A stretch of DNA of 64,000 bases from contig CAVYPA010000019.1 in the NCBI GenBank assembly GCA_963770295.1, positions 242,004 to 306,003 of the forward strand, read 5' to 3'. The stretch is from AWTP1-13 sp963770295 (GTDB taxonomy: Bacteria > Pseudomonadota > Alphaproteobacteria > Rhizobiales > Hyphomicrobiaceae). The notes under the pieces were generated by a model that had not been told where the DNA came from, did no database searches, and saw nothing but the letters and a program-made list of their open reading frames with translations. The number at the start of each line of letters is the position of its first letter. Within the stretch, counting starts at the first letter, position 1. Made by a program: the position numbers and the translations under genes. This document shows, one piece after another, positions 40,619-49,220 of the stretch.

Positions 40619-41767
40619 ATGGTGAGCATCGTCATCAAGATGCTCTTCGGGGAGCGCGTCAAGGTCCTAGGACTGGTGTTCGGAGTGGCGTTCGCCACGC
40701 TGCTGGTGGCCCAGCAGGCGGGTCTCTTCGTCGGCTTGATGACCCGCTCGCAGAACGTCATTGCCGATGCCAGCGACGTCGACATCTGGGTGATGGACCC
40801 GGCGGTCGAATACGTCGATCTGATCAGGCCCATGCGTGAGGCTGAACTCTATCGGGTGCGCGGTGTCCCCGGCGTCGCCTGGGCCGTTCCCCTTTTCAAG
40901 GCCGGCACTTCCGTCAAGACCCCGGAGGGACGCACAAAAAGCGCGCTGCTGCTCGGCGTCGACGACGCCAGCCTGACGGGCGTCTCGCCGCGCGTGGTCA
41001 TGGGCTCGATCCTGGATCTGCGGCGCCCCGACGCCATCGCCGTCGACCGCGTCGGCTACATGCAGTTGTGGCCGGGCGAGCCGCTGCAGCTCGGCAAGAC
41101 GCTGGATCTCAATGACCGGCGTGCCGTTGTCACCGTCATCACCGACGCAGCACCGGCCTTCTCGGCCCAGGTCATCATCCACACGCGCTACAGCCAGGCG
41201 GTCTCGTTCGTGCCGACCGGCCGCAACCAACTCTCCTTTATTCTCGCCAAGGCGATGCCGGACCTCGACCCGGGCAGCGTCGCCCGCGCCATTGCCGCGC
41301 GCACGGGCCTCAACGCCTACACCGCCGAGGACTTCTCCTGGCGCACCATTCGCTACTATCTGAAAAACACCGGCATTCCCATCAGCTTTGCCACCACCAT
41401 TTTGCTCGGCATCGTCGTGGGCAGCGCCATCGTCGGCCTCACCTTTAATATGTTCGTCACCGACAACCTTCCCCAGTACGCCATGCTCAAGGTGATCGGC
41501 GTGACCGGCGGACGCCTCATCGGCCTGGTGCTGTTGCAGGCCGCCATCGTCGGCTTGATCGGCTATGCCATCGGCATCGGTCTCGCCGCGCTCTTTTTCG
41601 AGTACGCCTGTACGCCGACCTCCGCTTTGCGCGGTTTCAATCTGCCGTGGTGGATCGCCTCGGGGGTGGCCGCCACCGTTGCGCTGCTGATCGTGCTTTC
41701 CACGCTGACCAGTCTGGGGCGGGTGCTGTTCGCCCAACCGGCCATGGTGTTCTGGGGCAAGCGATGA
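40619..41767 (+). CDS. FtsX-like ABC transporter permease (DevC type)
   Basis: The 382-residue membrane protein has an N-terminal segment (LGLVFGVAFATLLVAQQAGL), a large periplasmic domain (about residues 45-250) and three C-terminal segments including LLGIVVGSAIVGLTFNMFVT. This is the MacB/DevC-like plan with the FtsX fold at the C-terminus. It is known as the inner-membrane part of tripartite exporters of glycolipids, peptides or macrolides. It follows hemA by six bases, and its stop overlaps the ATPase start (ATGA). Confidence 0.87.
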   Translation: MVSIVIKMLFGERVKVLGLVFGVAFATLLVAQQAGLFVGLMTRSQNVIADASDVDIWVMDPAVEYVDLIRPMREAELYRVRGVPGVAWAVPLFKAGTSVKTPEGRTKSALLLGVDDASLTGVSPRVVMGSILDLRRPDAIAVDRVGYMQLWPGEPLQLGKTLDLNDRRAVVTVITDAAPAFSAQVIIHTRYSQAVSFVPTGRNQLSFILAKAMPDLDPGSVARAIAARTGLNAYTAEDFSWRTIRYYLKNTGIPISFATTILLGIVVGSAIVGLTFNMFVTDNLPQYAMLKVIGVTGGRLIGLVLLQAAIVGLIGYAIGIGLAALFFEYACTPTSALRGFNLPWWIASGVAATVALLIVLSTLTSLGRVLFAQPAMVFWGKR

Positions 41768-42495
41768 GCGAGACGAGCCAAGCGCTGCCCGGCCCGCCCG
41801 CCATCGTCTGCCGCGACGTGGTCAAATACCTCGGCCGGCGAAAATTCCGCACCGAGGTCCTGCACGGGCTCGATCTCGACGTCTATTCGGGACAAATGAC
41901 CTTGCTGGTCGGGCCCTCCGGCTGCGGGAAGACGACGCTGATCTCCACCATTGCCGGCATCCTGAAGCCGGATAAGGGTTCAATTGCCCTGTTCGGCACC
42001 GCCATGGCAGACCTGGGCCGCAGGCGGATCACGCGCTTCCGCGGCCGCAACGTCGGCCTCGTGCTGCAGCAGTTCCATCTGTTTCCCGCCCTGACGGCGG
42101 CGGAAAACGTCGCCGTTCCCTTACTCGTGTTACGCCACGGTGCGCGGCACGCCCAGGCGCGGGCGGCGAGCCTGCTGGAAGGGTTGGGCCTTGCAGCGCA
42201 CGTGGATAAATATCCGCGCGAGCTCTCGGTCGGCGAGCAGCAGCGCGTTGCCATTGCGCGCGCCATTGCCCATGACCCGCGCCTCATCATCTGCGATGAG
42301 CCGACCGCGGCCCTTGACGCGGCCTCCGGACGCTTGGTGATGCAGATATTGCGCGACGTGACGGTCAAAAGCGATCGCGCCGTACTGGTCGTCACCCACG
42401 ATCATCGCATCTTCGGCTTCGCCGATCGCATCATTCATATGGACGACGGGCGGATCACACGCATCACGCAGAGTACCGAAAGGGAGGCCGCCTGA
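41764..42495 (+). CDS. ABC exporter ATPase (DevA/MacB-NBD type)
   Basis: The 243-residue ATPase has Walker A GPSGCGKTT, a Q-loop in VLQQFHLFPAL, signature ELSVGEQQRVAIARAI, Walker B LIICDEPTAALD and an H-loop in VVTHDHRIF. The sequence groups with the LolD/DevA/MacB class that powers FtsX-like permeases. Overlaps with both neighbours (ATGA before, one base after) show translational coupling. Confidence 0.92.
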   Translation: MSETSQALPGPPAIVCRDVVKYLGRRKFRTEVLHGLDLDVYSGQMTLLVGPSGCGKTTLISTIAGILKPDKGSIALFGTAMADLGRRRITRFRGRNVGLVLQQFHLFPALTAAENVAVPLLVLRHGARHAQARAASLLEGLGLAAHVDKYPRELSVGEQQRVAIARAIAHDPRLIICDEPTAALDAASGRLVMQILRDVTVKSDRAVLVVTHDHRIFGFADRIIHMDDGRITRITQSTEREAA

Positions 42496-43670
42496 TGGCC
42501 CGTCGTCTGCCCCTGCTGGCCTATGGCCTTGTCACCGTCGCCGCCTTCGCCGGGCTTGGCGCCGCCGTTTCCATCAGCAACAAAAGCCAGCTCCGCGCCG
42601 CCATCGAACCATGGCTGGCGGCGCCGCGGCCGGTTTCGATCGCCCCCGCTCCAAGCCCGTTGCCGCTGCCCGCGCCGCAAATCGGTGCCGTCGGGTTGGT
42701 CGAGCCATCGAGCCAAGAAATCAGCATCGGCACCGACATCTCCGGCATCGTCAGCAAGGTGTTTGCCGTGCCCGGCGTCAGGGTCAGCAAGGGTCAACCC
42801 CTATTCGTTCTCGACACCCGCATGACCGAGGCCGTGGTGGCGCAGCGGCTGAGAGACCTGGCGGCCGCCGAGGCCCGCCTGGCGCTCGCCCGCAGCCGCG
42901 TGCCGGGTTTGGAGGCGGAGGTTCAGGCCGCCATGACCGCGGTCGAGGCGGCGCGCGCCGACAAGGATGACGCCACGGACGTGGTGCGGATCGCCAGCGG
43001 TCTCAACTCCGGCGATACCATCTCCGCCCGCGAGATCACGCGACGACGCAACGCCCTGCGTACCGCCGAAGCCAAGTATGCCGAAGCCTCGGCCCGCCTG
43101 GCGTTGGCGCAGGCGAACCTGGCCCTCTACGACGAGGCCAAAGGCGGCGCCAACATCACCATCGAGCTTGCCGCCATCGACCAGGCGCGGGCGAGCCTCA
43201 AGTTGGCGCAAACCGATTTGGAGCTCAGAACCGTCAGCGCCCCGATCGACGGCGAAGTGCTACGCGTCAACATCAACCCGGGTGAGTTCGCCTTGGCCGG
43301 TGCCGTCACCCAGCCGCTGATCGTGATGGGGCGCACCGATCCCATGCACGTGCGCATCGACATCGACGAGGCCGATATCTCGCGCTACCGGCCGGGTGCG
43401 CGGGCGATCGCCTCGCTGCGGGGTGATACGGTGCGCAAGCTGCAATTGAGTTTCGTGCGCGTCGAACCGCTGGTCGTGCCGAAACGGGCCTTGTCCGGGC
43501 TGACGACGGAGCGCGTCGATACCCGGGTGATGCAGCTCATCTATGCCATCGTCGAAGATGGCATGGCGATCCTGCCCGGACAGCAAGTGGATGTGTTGAT
43601 CGAGGCCGAGGACCCTGGGCCGCAGGCGGCGCAGAACAGCGCTCGCGCCGATCGGACGGCGTCGCAGTAG
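42495..43670 (+). CDS. HlyD-family membrane fusion protein (DevB type)
   Basis: The 391-residue adaptor has an N-terminal membrane anchor (LLAYGLVTVAAFAGLGAAV), a Pro-rich linker, a split lipoyl domain (GIVSKVFAVPGVRVSKGQPL and LRTVSAPIDGEVLRVNINPG), a long Ala/Arg/Glu coiled-coil hairpin (about residues 115-235) and a beta-barrel region with VRIDIDEADISRYRPGARA. It would link the permease to an outer-membrane channel; no TolC homologue is in the window. It is the last gene of the hemA operon. The cargo is unknown. Confidence 0.9.
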   Translation: MARRLPLLAYGLVTVAAFAGLGAAVSISNKSQLRAAIEPWLAAPRPVSIAPAPSPLPLPAPQIGAVGLVEPSSQEISIGTDISGIVSKVFAVPGVRVSKGQPLFVLDTRMTEAVVAQRLRDLAAAEARLALARSRVPGLEAEVQAAMTAVEAARADKDDATDVVRIASGLNSGDTISAREITRRRNALRTAEAKYAEASARLALAQANLALYDEAKGGANITIELAAIDQARASLKLAQTDLELRTVSAPIDGEVLRVNINPGEFALAGAVTQPLIVMGRTDPMHVRIDIDEADISRYRPGARAIASLRGDTVRKLQLSFVRVEPLVVPKRALSGLTTERVDTRVMQLIYAIVEDGMAILPGQQVDVLIEAEDPGPQAAQNSARADRTASQ

Positions 43671-43677
43671 CGTTCGA

Positions 43678-43721
43678 TCGCCGCCCCTTGAAGGTGACAT
43701 CGCCGCCCCTTGAGGGTGACA
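43678..43721. repeat. two 22-bp tandem repeats after the exporter operon
   Basis: TCGCCGCCCCTTGAAGGTGACA is followed directly by a copy with one change (GAGGG for GAAGG). Short repeated ends like this occur at termini of some insertion sequences, but no transposase is next to them. It sits between the operon and the rearranged region beginning at 43890. Confidence 0.7.
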
Positions 43722-43889
43722 TGGGTCGAAGGGTAACTTAGCTTTCCGCCCCAATTGGCGCCTTCCGCAACCTGCCCGTAGCAGTGGGGTAAGCAGCCTG
43801 CGCATTGGCCCCCCAAACGCCCTCCAGATCCGAGCCTGAGGGTCAATCGCTTTCGGGGCGGCAGCTGTCAGGCGACAGGTCACTCGCCG

Positions 43890-44196
43890 TCACTTGTTGA
43901 TCGCCGCGTCGCGCATATTTGGCCACGCCCGTTCATGCCAAAGCCTCAGAACCTCAGCCGCGAATAACGCGATGCCAACCATCAGTAGAACCGTCAGCTT
44001 GGTCCAGCCCGCCAGCGCCATGCCGAGCGCCACAAGTGCGGCTGCACATCGGTCGGTTGTGCCCTGCCAACGCACCAGCCCGAAAATTGCAATGCCGGTT
44101 GCGAGCACACCCAGATTGTCGTTGTTGACCATCCCCCCGACCACCGCCAGCTTCGGAAACATCACCACCATTGCCGCGTAGAGCGCGAAACCGGTG
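43890..44196 (-). pseudogene. partial copy of the GT-C membrane protein gene
   Basis: About 298 bases (43898-44195) are nearly identical (about 96-97% by eye) to 47659-47956 inside the gene 47078-48361. The copy encodes FALYAAMVVMFPKLAVVGGM and WTKLTVLLMVGIALFAAEVL. It lacks the conserved N-terminal DEAQH region and all of the C-terminal half, and stops soon after the homology ends (INK, stop). It cannot be functional. Confidence 0.85.
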
Positions 44197-44345
44197 GATC
44201 CGCGAAGGTCGTGGATCGTCCAATGCGTCATGTCGGCCAACCCGGCCTTGGCGCGGGCGTCGGCAATGCCCCTGTCGAACGCCGCCTTGCTGGCGCCAAA
44301 ACCGCCATAGCCACCGCCTCGGGCGACATCAGCAGCTATTTCCAA
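44197..44345 (-). pseudogene. tyrosine integrase C-terminal fragment
   Basis: Reading minus-strand from 44345, the sequence encodes GYGGFGASKAAFDRGIADAR, then AKAGLADMTHWTIHDLRGS, matching the region of phage-type tyrosine recombinases that holds the HxxR catalytic box (HDLR). It joins directly, in frame, to the GT-C fragment (DLRGST then GFALYAAM). The N-terminal part and the catalytic Tyr are missing, so it is a remnant at a rearrangement junction. Confidence 0.65.
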
Positions 44346-44395
44346 CCGGGCGGTGCGTCGCGGTCTGGAGAAGTATCCTGCATCGGATCACCTCT

Positions 44396-44897
44396 CTAGC
44401 AAACGGCTCGATTGCTGCCCGCTCCCCCAAACACCCAAAGCTTAAGAATAATATATGTGACGAGGGGAAGGGCAATCCAATTTGCTAGCACCGCAAAAAT
44501 ATAGTGAAGCTCAAAATAATCACAAATACCTGCAACAACGGCAATCGAGATTACAAGCTTGCCTAGAAATGTGGCGCCAAATTTGAACGCAGATTTAGCG
44601 TATCTTCCGTCAAACCGAAAAGTAAAACTGCGTTGTACCGCGTAGGAGACAGGTGTCCACAACAGGAAGCTTACAGTGTTTGCCGTCACCGCGCTCTGCC
44701 AGTGCAACAATTCTATGAATGCAACGACCGTGATCGTGTACCCGACCGAGACGCCCACACCGGCAATGAAGTAGCGCACCAGGCGCAGGCTTTCGCTGGT
44801 GGCAAAGGTGGCCGCCCACCCGGCGAGTTTTGTGCGCCAGTCCAACGCAAAAAGCTTTGGTTTCTCCATAAAGCTTTGGTTTCTCCACAATGTTCAT
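44396..44897 (-). CDS. GtrA-family membrane protein (frameshifted by a 19-bp duplication)
   Basis: The GtrA-like protein has four membrane segments (LVRYFIAGVGVSVGYTITVV, VTANTVSFLLWTPVSYAV and two more) and the conserved QRSFTF. The family is thought to flip or help transfer polyprenyl-linked sugars. ATG 44897 overlaps the stop of the glycosyltransferase gene (ATGA), so it is the natural start. From it, MNIVEKPKL is followed by a tandem 19-bp duplication that shifts frame; removing one copy restores MNIVEKPKLFALDWRTKLAG. As it stands, translation could only start internally, for example at ATG 44869 (MEKPKLFALDW). Confidence 0.85.
44851..44888. repeat. 19-bp tandem duplication inside gtrA
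   Basis: AAAGCTTTGGTTTCTCCAT (44851-44869) is followed directly by the same sequence ending C instead of T (44870-44888). Since 19 is not a multiple of three, it changes the gtrA reading frame near its N-terminus. Confidence 0.95.
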
Positions 44898-46432
44898 GCG
44901 GACCGTCTCAGTCCGTCGTGATGAGCCGTTATCATCGGCAACTTCTCCTCAGCCGAGGTCTCCGCCGCCCTCAAAAGAGTGCGCAAAGTAGGCCGCGCTG
45001 TAGATACAAAGAGTAGCTGAAAGCCGAACAGCTGGGGTCGAACACGCACGAGAAAGCGGTTAATACTCAGCAGGAATTTGGAGAGCAGCGACCTGCCAAA
45101 GACAAATGGCATCGGCACGACGACCCCCTCAATGGCCTGCGCATCAAAGCCCGCCGCCGCCATGGTCCGTTTCAATGTTTTCAGCGTGAAGAGCCGGGTG
45201 TGGGTGAGATCAAGAATGCCGCGTTTCCCGTACTCGAAACGCCCAAGCAGCAAGGAGAGGCGCATGAGGAAGAAACCGATATTTGCGGTGGTCACGATCA
45301 CCTTCGCGCCCGAGGCCGCTGCCAACTCGCGCAATTGATCGAGAAAATCCTCTGGTGATTTCAAGTGCTCGATGACGTCGAGAAGAAGGATATAGTCAAA
45401 GCGCTCGTTATGCAGGCGTGGGACGCCGTCGTTAAGGTCAGCGAGGAAGAAGCGATCGAATGAGCCCGTTAATGCACCGCGCTCGACGTCGCAACCGACA
45501 ACGGTACAGTGTTTATTCTCCTTGAGCTCGGCACCCACCGCGCCCATGCCCGAACCGAGATCAAGGACGCGAGACCCCTCTGGTATAAGTGCTGCGACGC
45601 GCGAATGCGAACTGTCGAATTCGAGCTTGGAGGGATAACGGCGGCCGTCGCCGATAGGCTCACAGTCGAAGCGTCGGTCATAGAATAGGTGAACTCTCTG
45701 GAAGCAAGCCTGTAGTGAGGCCTTCATTACAGCCCTGGCGTATCTCAGACCATTTACATAACAAATCTCATCGCCGTAATACGTCGGAATAGGGAGTTCC
45801 TTTATCCTCTTTCCGGCTGTCACAAGCTGAATAATGATCTCTGTATCAAAATGGAAGACGTTTGCATTCCGCTCGAAGGGTAGAGCCTTGAGCGCGTCAA
45901 CGGCATATACCCGGTATCCCGAGTGGAACTCCGACAGACGGGTGCCCAGCAGCCAGTTCTGCGCAATAGTCAAGATGCGATTGCCGACGAACTTGTAGAG
46001 GGGCATGCCCCCTTTAAGGGCATCTCGCCTATTGATCATGCGCGAGCCGAACACCGCGTCTGCTTCAGCCAAGCGCAGCGGTTCGACCAGGCTTGGCAAT
46101 AGCTCCGCCGCGTATTGCCCGTCGCCGTGCAGGAGCGCAACGTAGTCGAACCCCTGTTCGATAGCGTAGTGATAGCCGATCTTCTGATTTCCCCCGTACC
46201 CCTGGTTTATAGGATTGTGCAGCACCGTCACCTTGAACATCACGCTGCCACAGCTTTTTGCCGCTACGCTTTGAGCAAAGGTACCATCTGTGGACCCATC
46301 ATCGATGATCAAAATCTCAACGTGATATGTCTCGAGCAGCGTTTCGGGAATCCGCCGTATGACCTTGTCTACGGTGCGTTCAGCAAAATATGCCACGATG
46401 AAGACTAACAGTTTTGGCTTTGCCGTCGGCAT
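44894..46432 (-). CDS. family 2 glycosyltransferase fused to a SAM methyltransferase
   Basis: The 512-residue protein has two domains. Residues about 1-250 are a dolichyl-phosphate-mannose-synthase-like GT2 (LLVFIVAYFAERTVDKVIRR, IIDDGSTDGT, and HGDGQYAAE in place of the DxD). Residues about 265-440 are a class I methyltransferase (RVLDLGSGMGAVGAELKEN, then DVIEHLKSPEDFL). It probably loads a sugar on a polyprenyl phosphate and methylates it or a related group. It is the middle gene of a minus-strand cassette: GT-C protein, this protein, then GtrA overlapping by four bases, a typical prenyl-sugar synthesis, flipping and transfer set. Confidence 0.88.
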   Translation of the reverse strand: MPTAKPKLLVFIVAYFAERTVDKVIRRIPETLLETYHVEILIIDDGSTDGTFAQSVAAKSCGSVMFKVTVLHNPINQGYGGNQKIGYHYAIEQGFDYVALLHGDGQYAAELLPSLVEPLRLAEADAVFGSRMINRRDALKGGMPLYKFVGNRILTIAQNWLLGTRLSEFHSGYRVYAVDALKALPFERNANVFHFDTEIIIQLVTAGKRIKELPIPTYYGDEICYVNGLRYARAVMKASLQACFQRVHLFYDRRFDCEPIGDGRRYPSKLEFDSSHSRVAALIPEGSRVLDLGSGMGAVGAELKENKHCTVVGCDVERGALTGSFDRFFLADLNDGVPRLHNERFDYILLLDVIEHLKSPEDFLDQLRELAAASGAKVIVTTANIGFFLMRLSLLLGRFEYGKRGILDLTHTRLFTLKTLKRTMAAAGFDAQAIEGVVVPMPFVFGRSLLSKFLLSINRFLVRVRPQLFGFQLLFVSTARPTLRTLLRAAETSAEEKLPMITAHHDGLRRSA

Positions 46433-47077
46433 GGCGCTTTCTTTCTGTGGTTGTGCGTTGTTGCGCGAGCGTTGCGACCGTCACAAGCACCCTTATTTCG
46501 CCAAGGAGTTCTCACTCGCTCGCCCGCCGCGAGCGATCTGAGTGCCTCGGTCGCATTTTAGTCTGCGGCGATCTAGTCTTGGTGCGCGCTGCGCCGAACG
46601 AAGAAAAAAATGGTTCCGGGAGACCACACTTACCTTTGCGCAGGAACATGGGCGTCACCTTAGGCTATCGGTCTAGCTATCCCTCAATGGGCGATCCCGA
46701 TGCATCATGGCCCGCAGCAATGATCGCATCAACCTCGGCCCGAATGGCGCGCCGTATCAAATGGGCACTCCTGCAAGCGCCAGATACGCCATCAAAATGG
46801 TTCCGCGCGCGACGCCAAGTTCGTAAACCTACTCAGAAGTCCGGCCCGCACCGGAAAGATAGGGCTTTTGAACCGATAGAATACAACCTGGGAGCGGTAA
46901 ATCCCTAGTGTGCCGATTTTGTAACTCATCCGCAAAGAACTGCGTTGTTCGCAATCGGTATGCTCGAGATGAGTGGATGAGCGCTCTGATCGGCCGCGAG
47001 CATTATCCAGTTACAGTAAGGGCGCGCCCCGGGATTAGCCACTCGGGATAGGGCTTCCCTTCCTCGATCCATTCGCA
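46433..47077. other. 645-base gap, no gene recognised
   Basis: An open frame at 46414-46908 (+) has no ribosome site and no recognisable protein. Short minus-strand stretches such as ELGVARGTILMAYLALAG hint at a decayed gene but are too weak to call. The promoter of the GT2-methyltransferase gene should be near 46433-46500. Confidence 0.35.
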
Positions 47078-48361
47078 TTACCACAGGCGCGCAGCAAGGA
47101 GGAGCGCCGCGAACTGAACCGTGGTGGAAAGCGTGGTCACCAGAAGCAAGATCGTCGAATAACCGCGCCACCGGCCGGCTGGTAGCGCCATCACGGCGAT
47201 TGCGGCCGCCAGAGCCATTCCAGGCCAGACGCCATAATAATATCGCGGTTGGGGGTGGGCCATATCACCGATCGCTTGGAATGCCTGCCAACCGAAGAAG
47301 ATATGAAGCGCCAGGGTGAGCACGGTGGAGATGACGTATGCGGCGGCAATGCGATTCGCCTCTGGGTCCACCTCTATCGCCGTCGGACGTTGCGTCGTTC
47401 GGAGCAGCCGCGCCAAGACAAAGGCACCCGCCGCCAGCGTCGCAACCAACGACGGACCCTGCACCAATTGCATCGGCTCAAGCGCCGACCATTTGAGCCA
47501 CATCCTGCGCAGGAAGTCGACGGCATAGAGTGCAAAGCCGATCGCCGGGCGCTCGGCGGGATCGACGAAATTGGTCGTGGGGCTGATGAAAAGCGGCCGC
47601 CCATAGGTCAACAGGTTTTGGAACGTAGGTATCGCGGCGATTGCTCCCCCGGCAACAATGATCGCCGCGTCGCGCATATTTGGCCACGCCCGTTCACGCC
47701 AAAGCCTCAGAGCCTCAGCCGCGACAAACGCGATGCCAACCATCAGTAGAACCGTCAGCTTGGTCCAGCCCGCCAGCGCCATGCCGAGCGCCACAAGTGC
47801 GGCTGCACATCGGTCGGTTGTGCTCTGCCAACGCGCCAGCCCGAAAATAGCAATGCCGGTTGCGAGCACACCCAGATTGTCGTTGTTGATCATCCCCCCG
47901 ACCACCGCCAGCTTCGGAAACATCACCACCATTGCCGCGTAGAGCGCGAAACTGGTCGGCGCCAGCAGCAATCGCATACCCGCGAGCAGCATGAACGCTA
48001 CGCCGATCGTGGACAGCACGGCATTGGCGATGCGCCACGCAGATATGCGCCGCTCCACTAGTGACGCCGGATCGTCGATCCAGCTCATCATATGATAGTA
48101 GGGCGACGGATGGGGGAGGTAGTTCGGGCCGTCAGTGACTTGCGACAGGGTGGGATCGACTACGAACATTTGGTCGTAGCGGGGAAACAAGGTCGGCGCT
48201 TCACTCATCTTGATAATGTACGAGACATGCTGCGCCTCATCGATGTCGGATGGAAACGGAACAGTGGCCATGATCCACGCGGCACCGCAGAGATGAAACA
48301 GCAGCGCGACGTTGATCATGAGTGCGCGCCAAGGCGTCGATCTGAGGTGGGCGGCAACCAT
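47078..48361 (-). CDS. GT-C-type integral membrane protein (DUF2142-like)
   Basis: The 427-residue protein has about ten hydrophobic segments. The N-terminal first loop VPFPSDIDEAQHVSYII carries the Asp-Glu and His typical of GT-C/DUF2142-like glycosyltransferases that use polyprenyl-phosphate sugars on the outer face of the membrane. A Tyr/Pro-rich stretch near the end (MAHPQPRYYYGVWPGM) is also usual in this group. A central segment is duplicated at 43898-44195. An alternative start is the Met at 48319. It is grouped with the GT2-methyltransferase and GtrA genes. Confidence 0.82.
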   Translation of the reverse strand: MVAAHLRSTPWRALMINVALLFHLCGAAWIMATVPFPSDIDEAQHVSYIIKMSEAPTLFPRYDQMFVVDPTLSQVTDGPNYLPHPSPYYHMMSWIDDPASLVERRISAWRIANAVLSTIGVAFMLLAGMRLLLAPTSFALYAAMVVMFPKLAVVGGMINNDNLGVLATGIAIFGLARWQSTTDRCAAALVALGMALAGWTKLTVLLMVGIAFVAAEALRLWRERAWPNMRDAAIIVAGGAIAAIPTFQNLLTYGRPLFISPTTNFVDPAERPAIGFALYAVDFLRRMWLKWSALEPMQLVQGPSLVATLAAGAFVLARLLRTTQRPTAIEVDPEANRIAAAYVISTVLTLALHIFFGWQAFQAIGDMAHPQPRYYYGVWPGMALAAAIAVMALPAGRWRGYSTILLLVTTLSTTVQFAALLLAARLW

Positions 48362-49028
48362 ATCGGATGTTCCGTTTGGCGGTGATCACGGGTCGACACG
48401 CGAGACAGCAGACGACCGACACTGAGGTCGGTTCTTGTTCGCAAATCTTTTTCCACTTCAAGAAGTGGAACCTTTGCCGGGGCTGGCAGCATGCTTTGTG
48501 GACCAAAGTAGACTTGATCGGACGTCATGCCGTCAAGGCTAGCGACCGCGCCAGATCATCGGCCTCGGTCCGTACAGCGCGCTCTCGGGCAAGACTTTTC
48601 TTGCGACAAGAAATCGGCCAAGTCACAGGCAGCGCCTCTAAAAAACTAAAGCCCATGAGGCGCGCACGTGCCGCGAATCTGATTTTCGAAATCGCTCCGA
48701 GGCTAAGAAGGCGACTGCCGAGAGCTCAAGAAACGATGACCGGAACCACCACCCTCTCGCACAACGACGCCCGCAGTTTTGCAAACCCTGACATGAATTC
48801 GCATGTTTTAGGAGGCTTCAAGCAAACATCAGTGGAAGCGACAGCAATGAGTTGCGTTGTTCCTCGATAACACCCGGATATCTCGCTGAGATCGTGTTGA
48901 TCTAAAGGCACGCGCCCGTGTCCGCCCCTTAAGTCCCTTTGCGGGTGGGAACCCCCCTGGGCGACAGGCGTTGCCCCAACAGCGATAAGCAAAAACCCAT
49001 CCCGCAAAAAATGCCAATGGAGGGTCTT
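48362..49028. other. 667-base gap, no gene recognised
   Basis: The open frame 48367-48870 (+) lacks a ribosome site and resembles nothing known. The region holds a 20-base inverted repeat at 48451-48470 and probably the promoter of the minus-strand GT-C gene. Near 48900-49020 it leads into the small gene at 49029. Confidence 0.4.
48451..48470. repeat. 9-bp inverted repeat with 2-base centre
   Basis: TTCCACTTC, two bases, then GAAGTGGAA form a perfect dyad about 90 bases upstream of the minus-strand GT-C gene start. With no T-run after it on either strand it is not a clear terminator; it may be an operator. Confidence 0.5.
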
Positions 49029-49211
49029 ATGGACGCAGCCCAGATTCAAAGTTACGCCCGCCAGCTCTTCGAAGTGCAAGGCGCCAAGGCGATTGCCGAA
49101 GCCGCGCACAAGGCGCAGACGTTCGAAAGAAACAACGACCGCGAGCAAGCCGCAACCTGGCGGCGGATCGAAGCCGCCCTCATCGAATTGCGTGGGCCGC
49201 GGCATTCCTGA
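49029..49211 (+). CDS. small conserved protein of unknown function
   Basis: The 60-residue protein MDAAQIQSYARQLFEVQGAK with a charged helical body (KAQTFERNNDREQAATWRRI) ends ALIELRGPRHS. It has a GGAGGG ribosome site. The pattern matches a family of short helical proteins widespread in alphaproteobacteria, as I recall it; no function is known. It runs convergent with soxA, with nine bases between the stops. Confidence 0.7.
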   Translation: MDAAQIQSYARQLFEVQGAKAIAEAAHKAQTFERNNDREQAATWRRIEAALIELRGPRHS

Positions 49212-49220
49212 GCGCCGGCC

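Noticed and set aside
43890..44345. One functional gene fusing integrase and membrane protein
   Set aside because: Both halves lack essential parts (catalytic Tyr, GT-C active loop), so it is a junction of two fragments.
46414..46908. 164-codon plus-strand frame in the gap before the GT cassette
   Set aside because: No ribosome site, no family pattern, and the first part overlaps the start region of the opposite-strand gene.
48367..48870. 167-codon plus-strand frame upstream of the small gene at 49029
   Set aside because: Arg/Ser/Ala-rich, no ribosome site, no recognisable domain.
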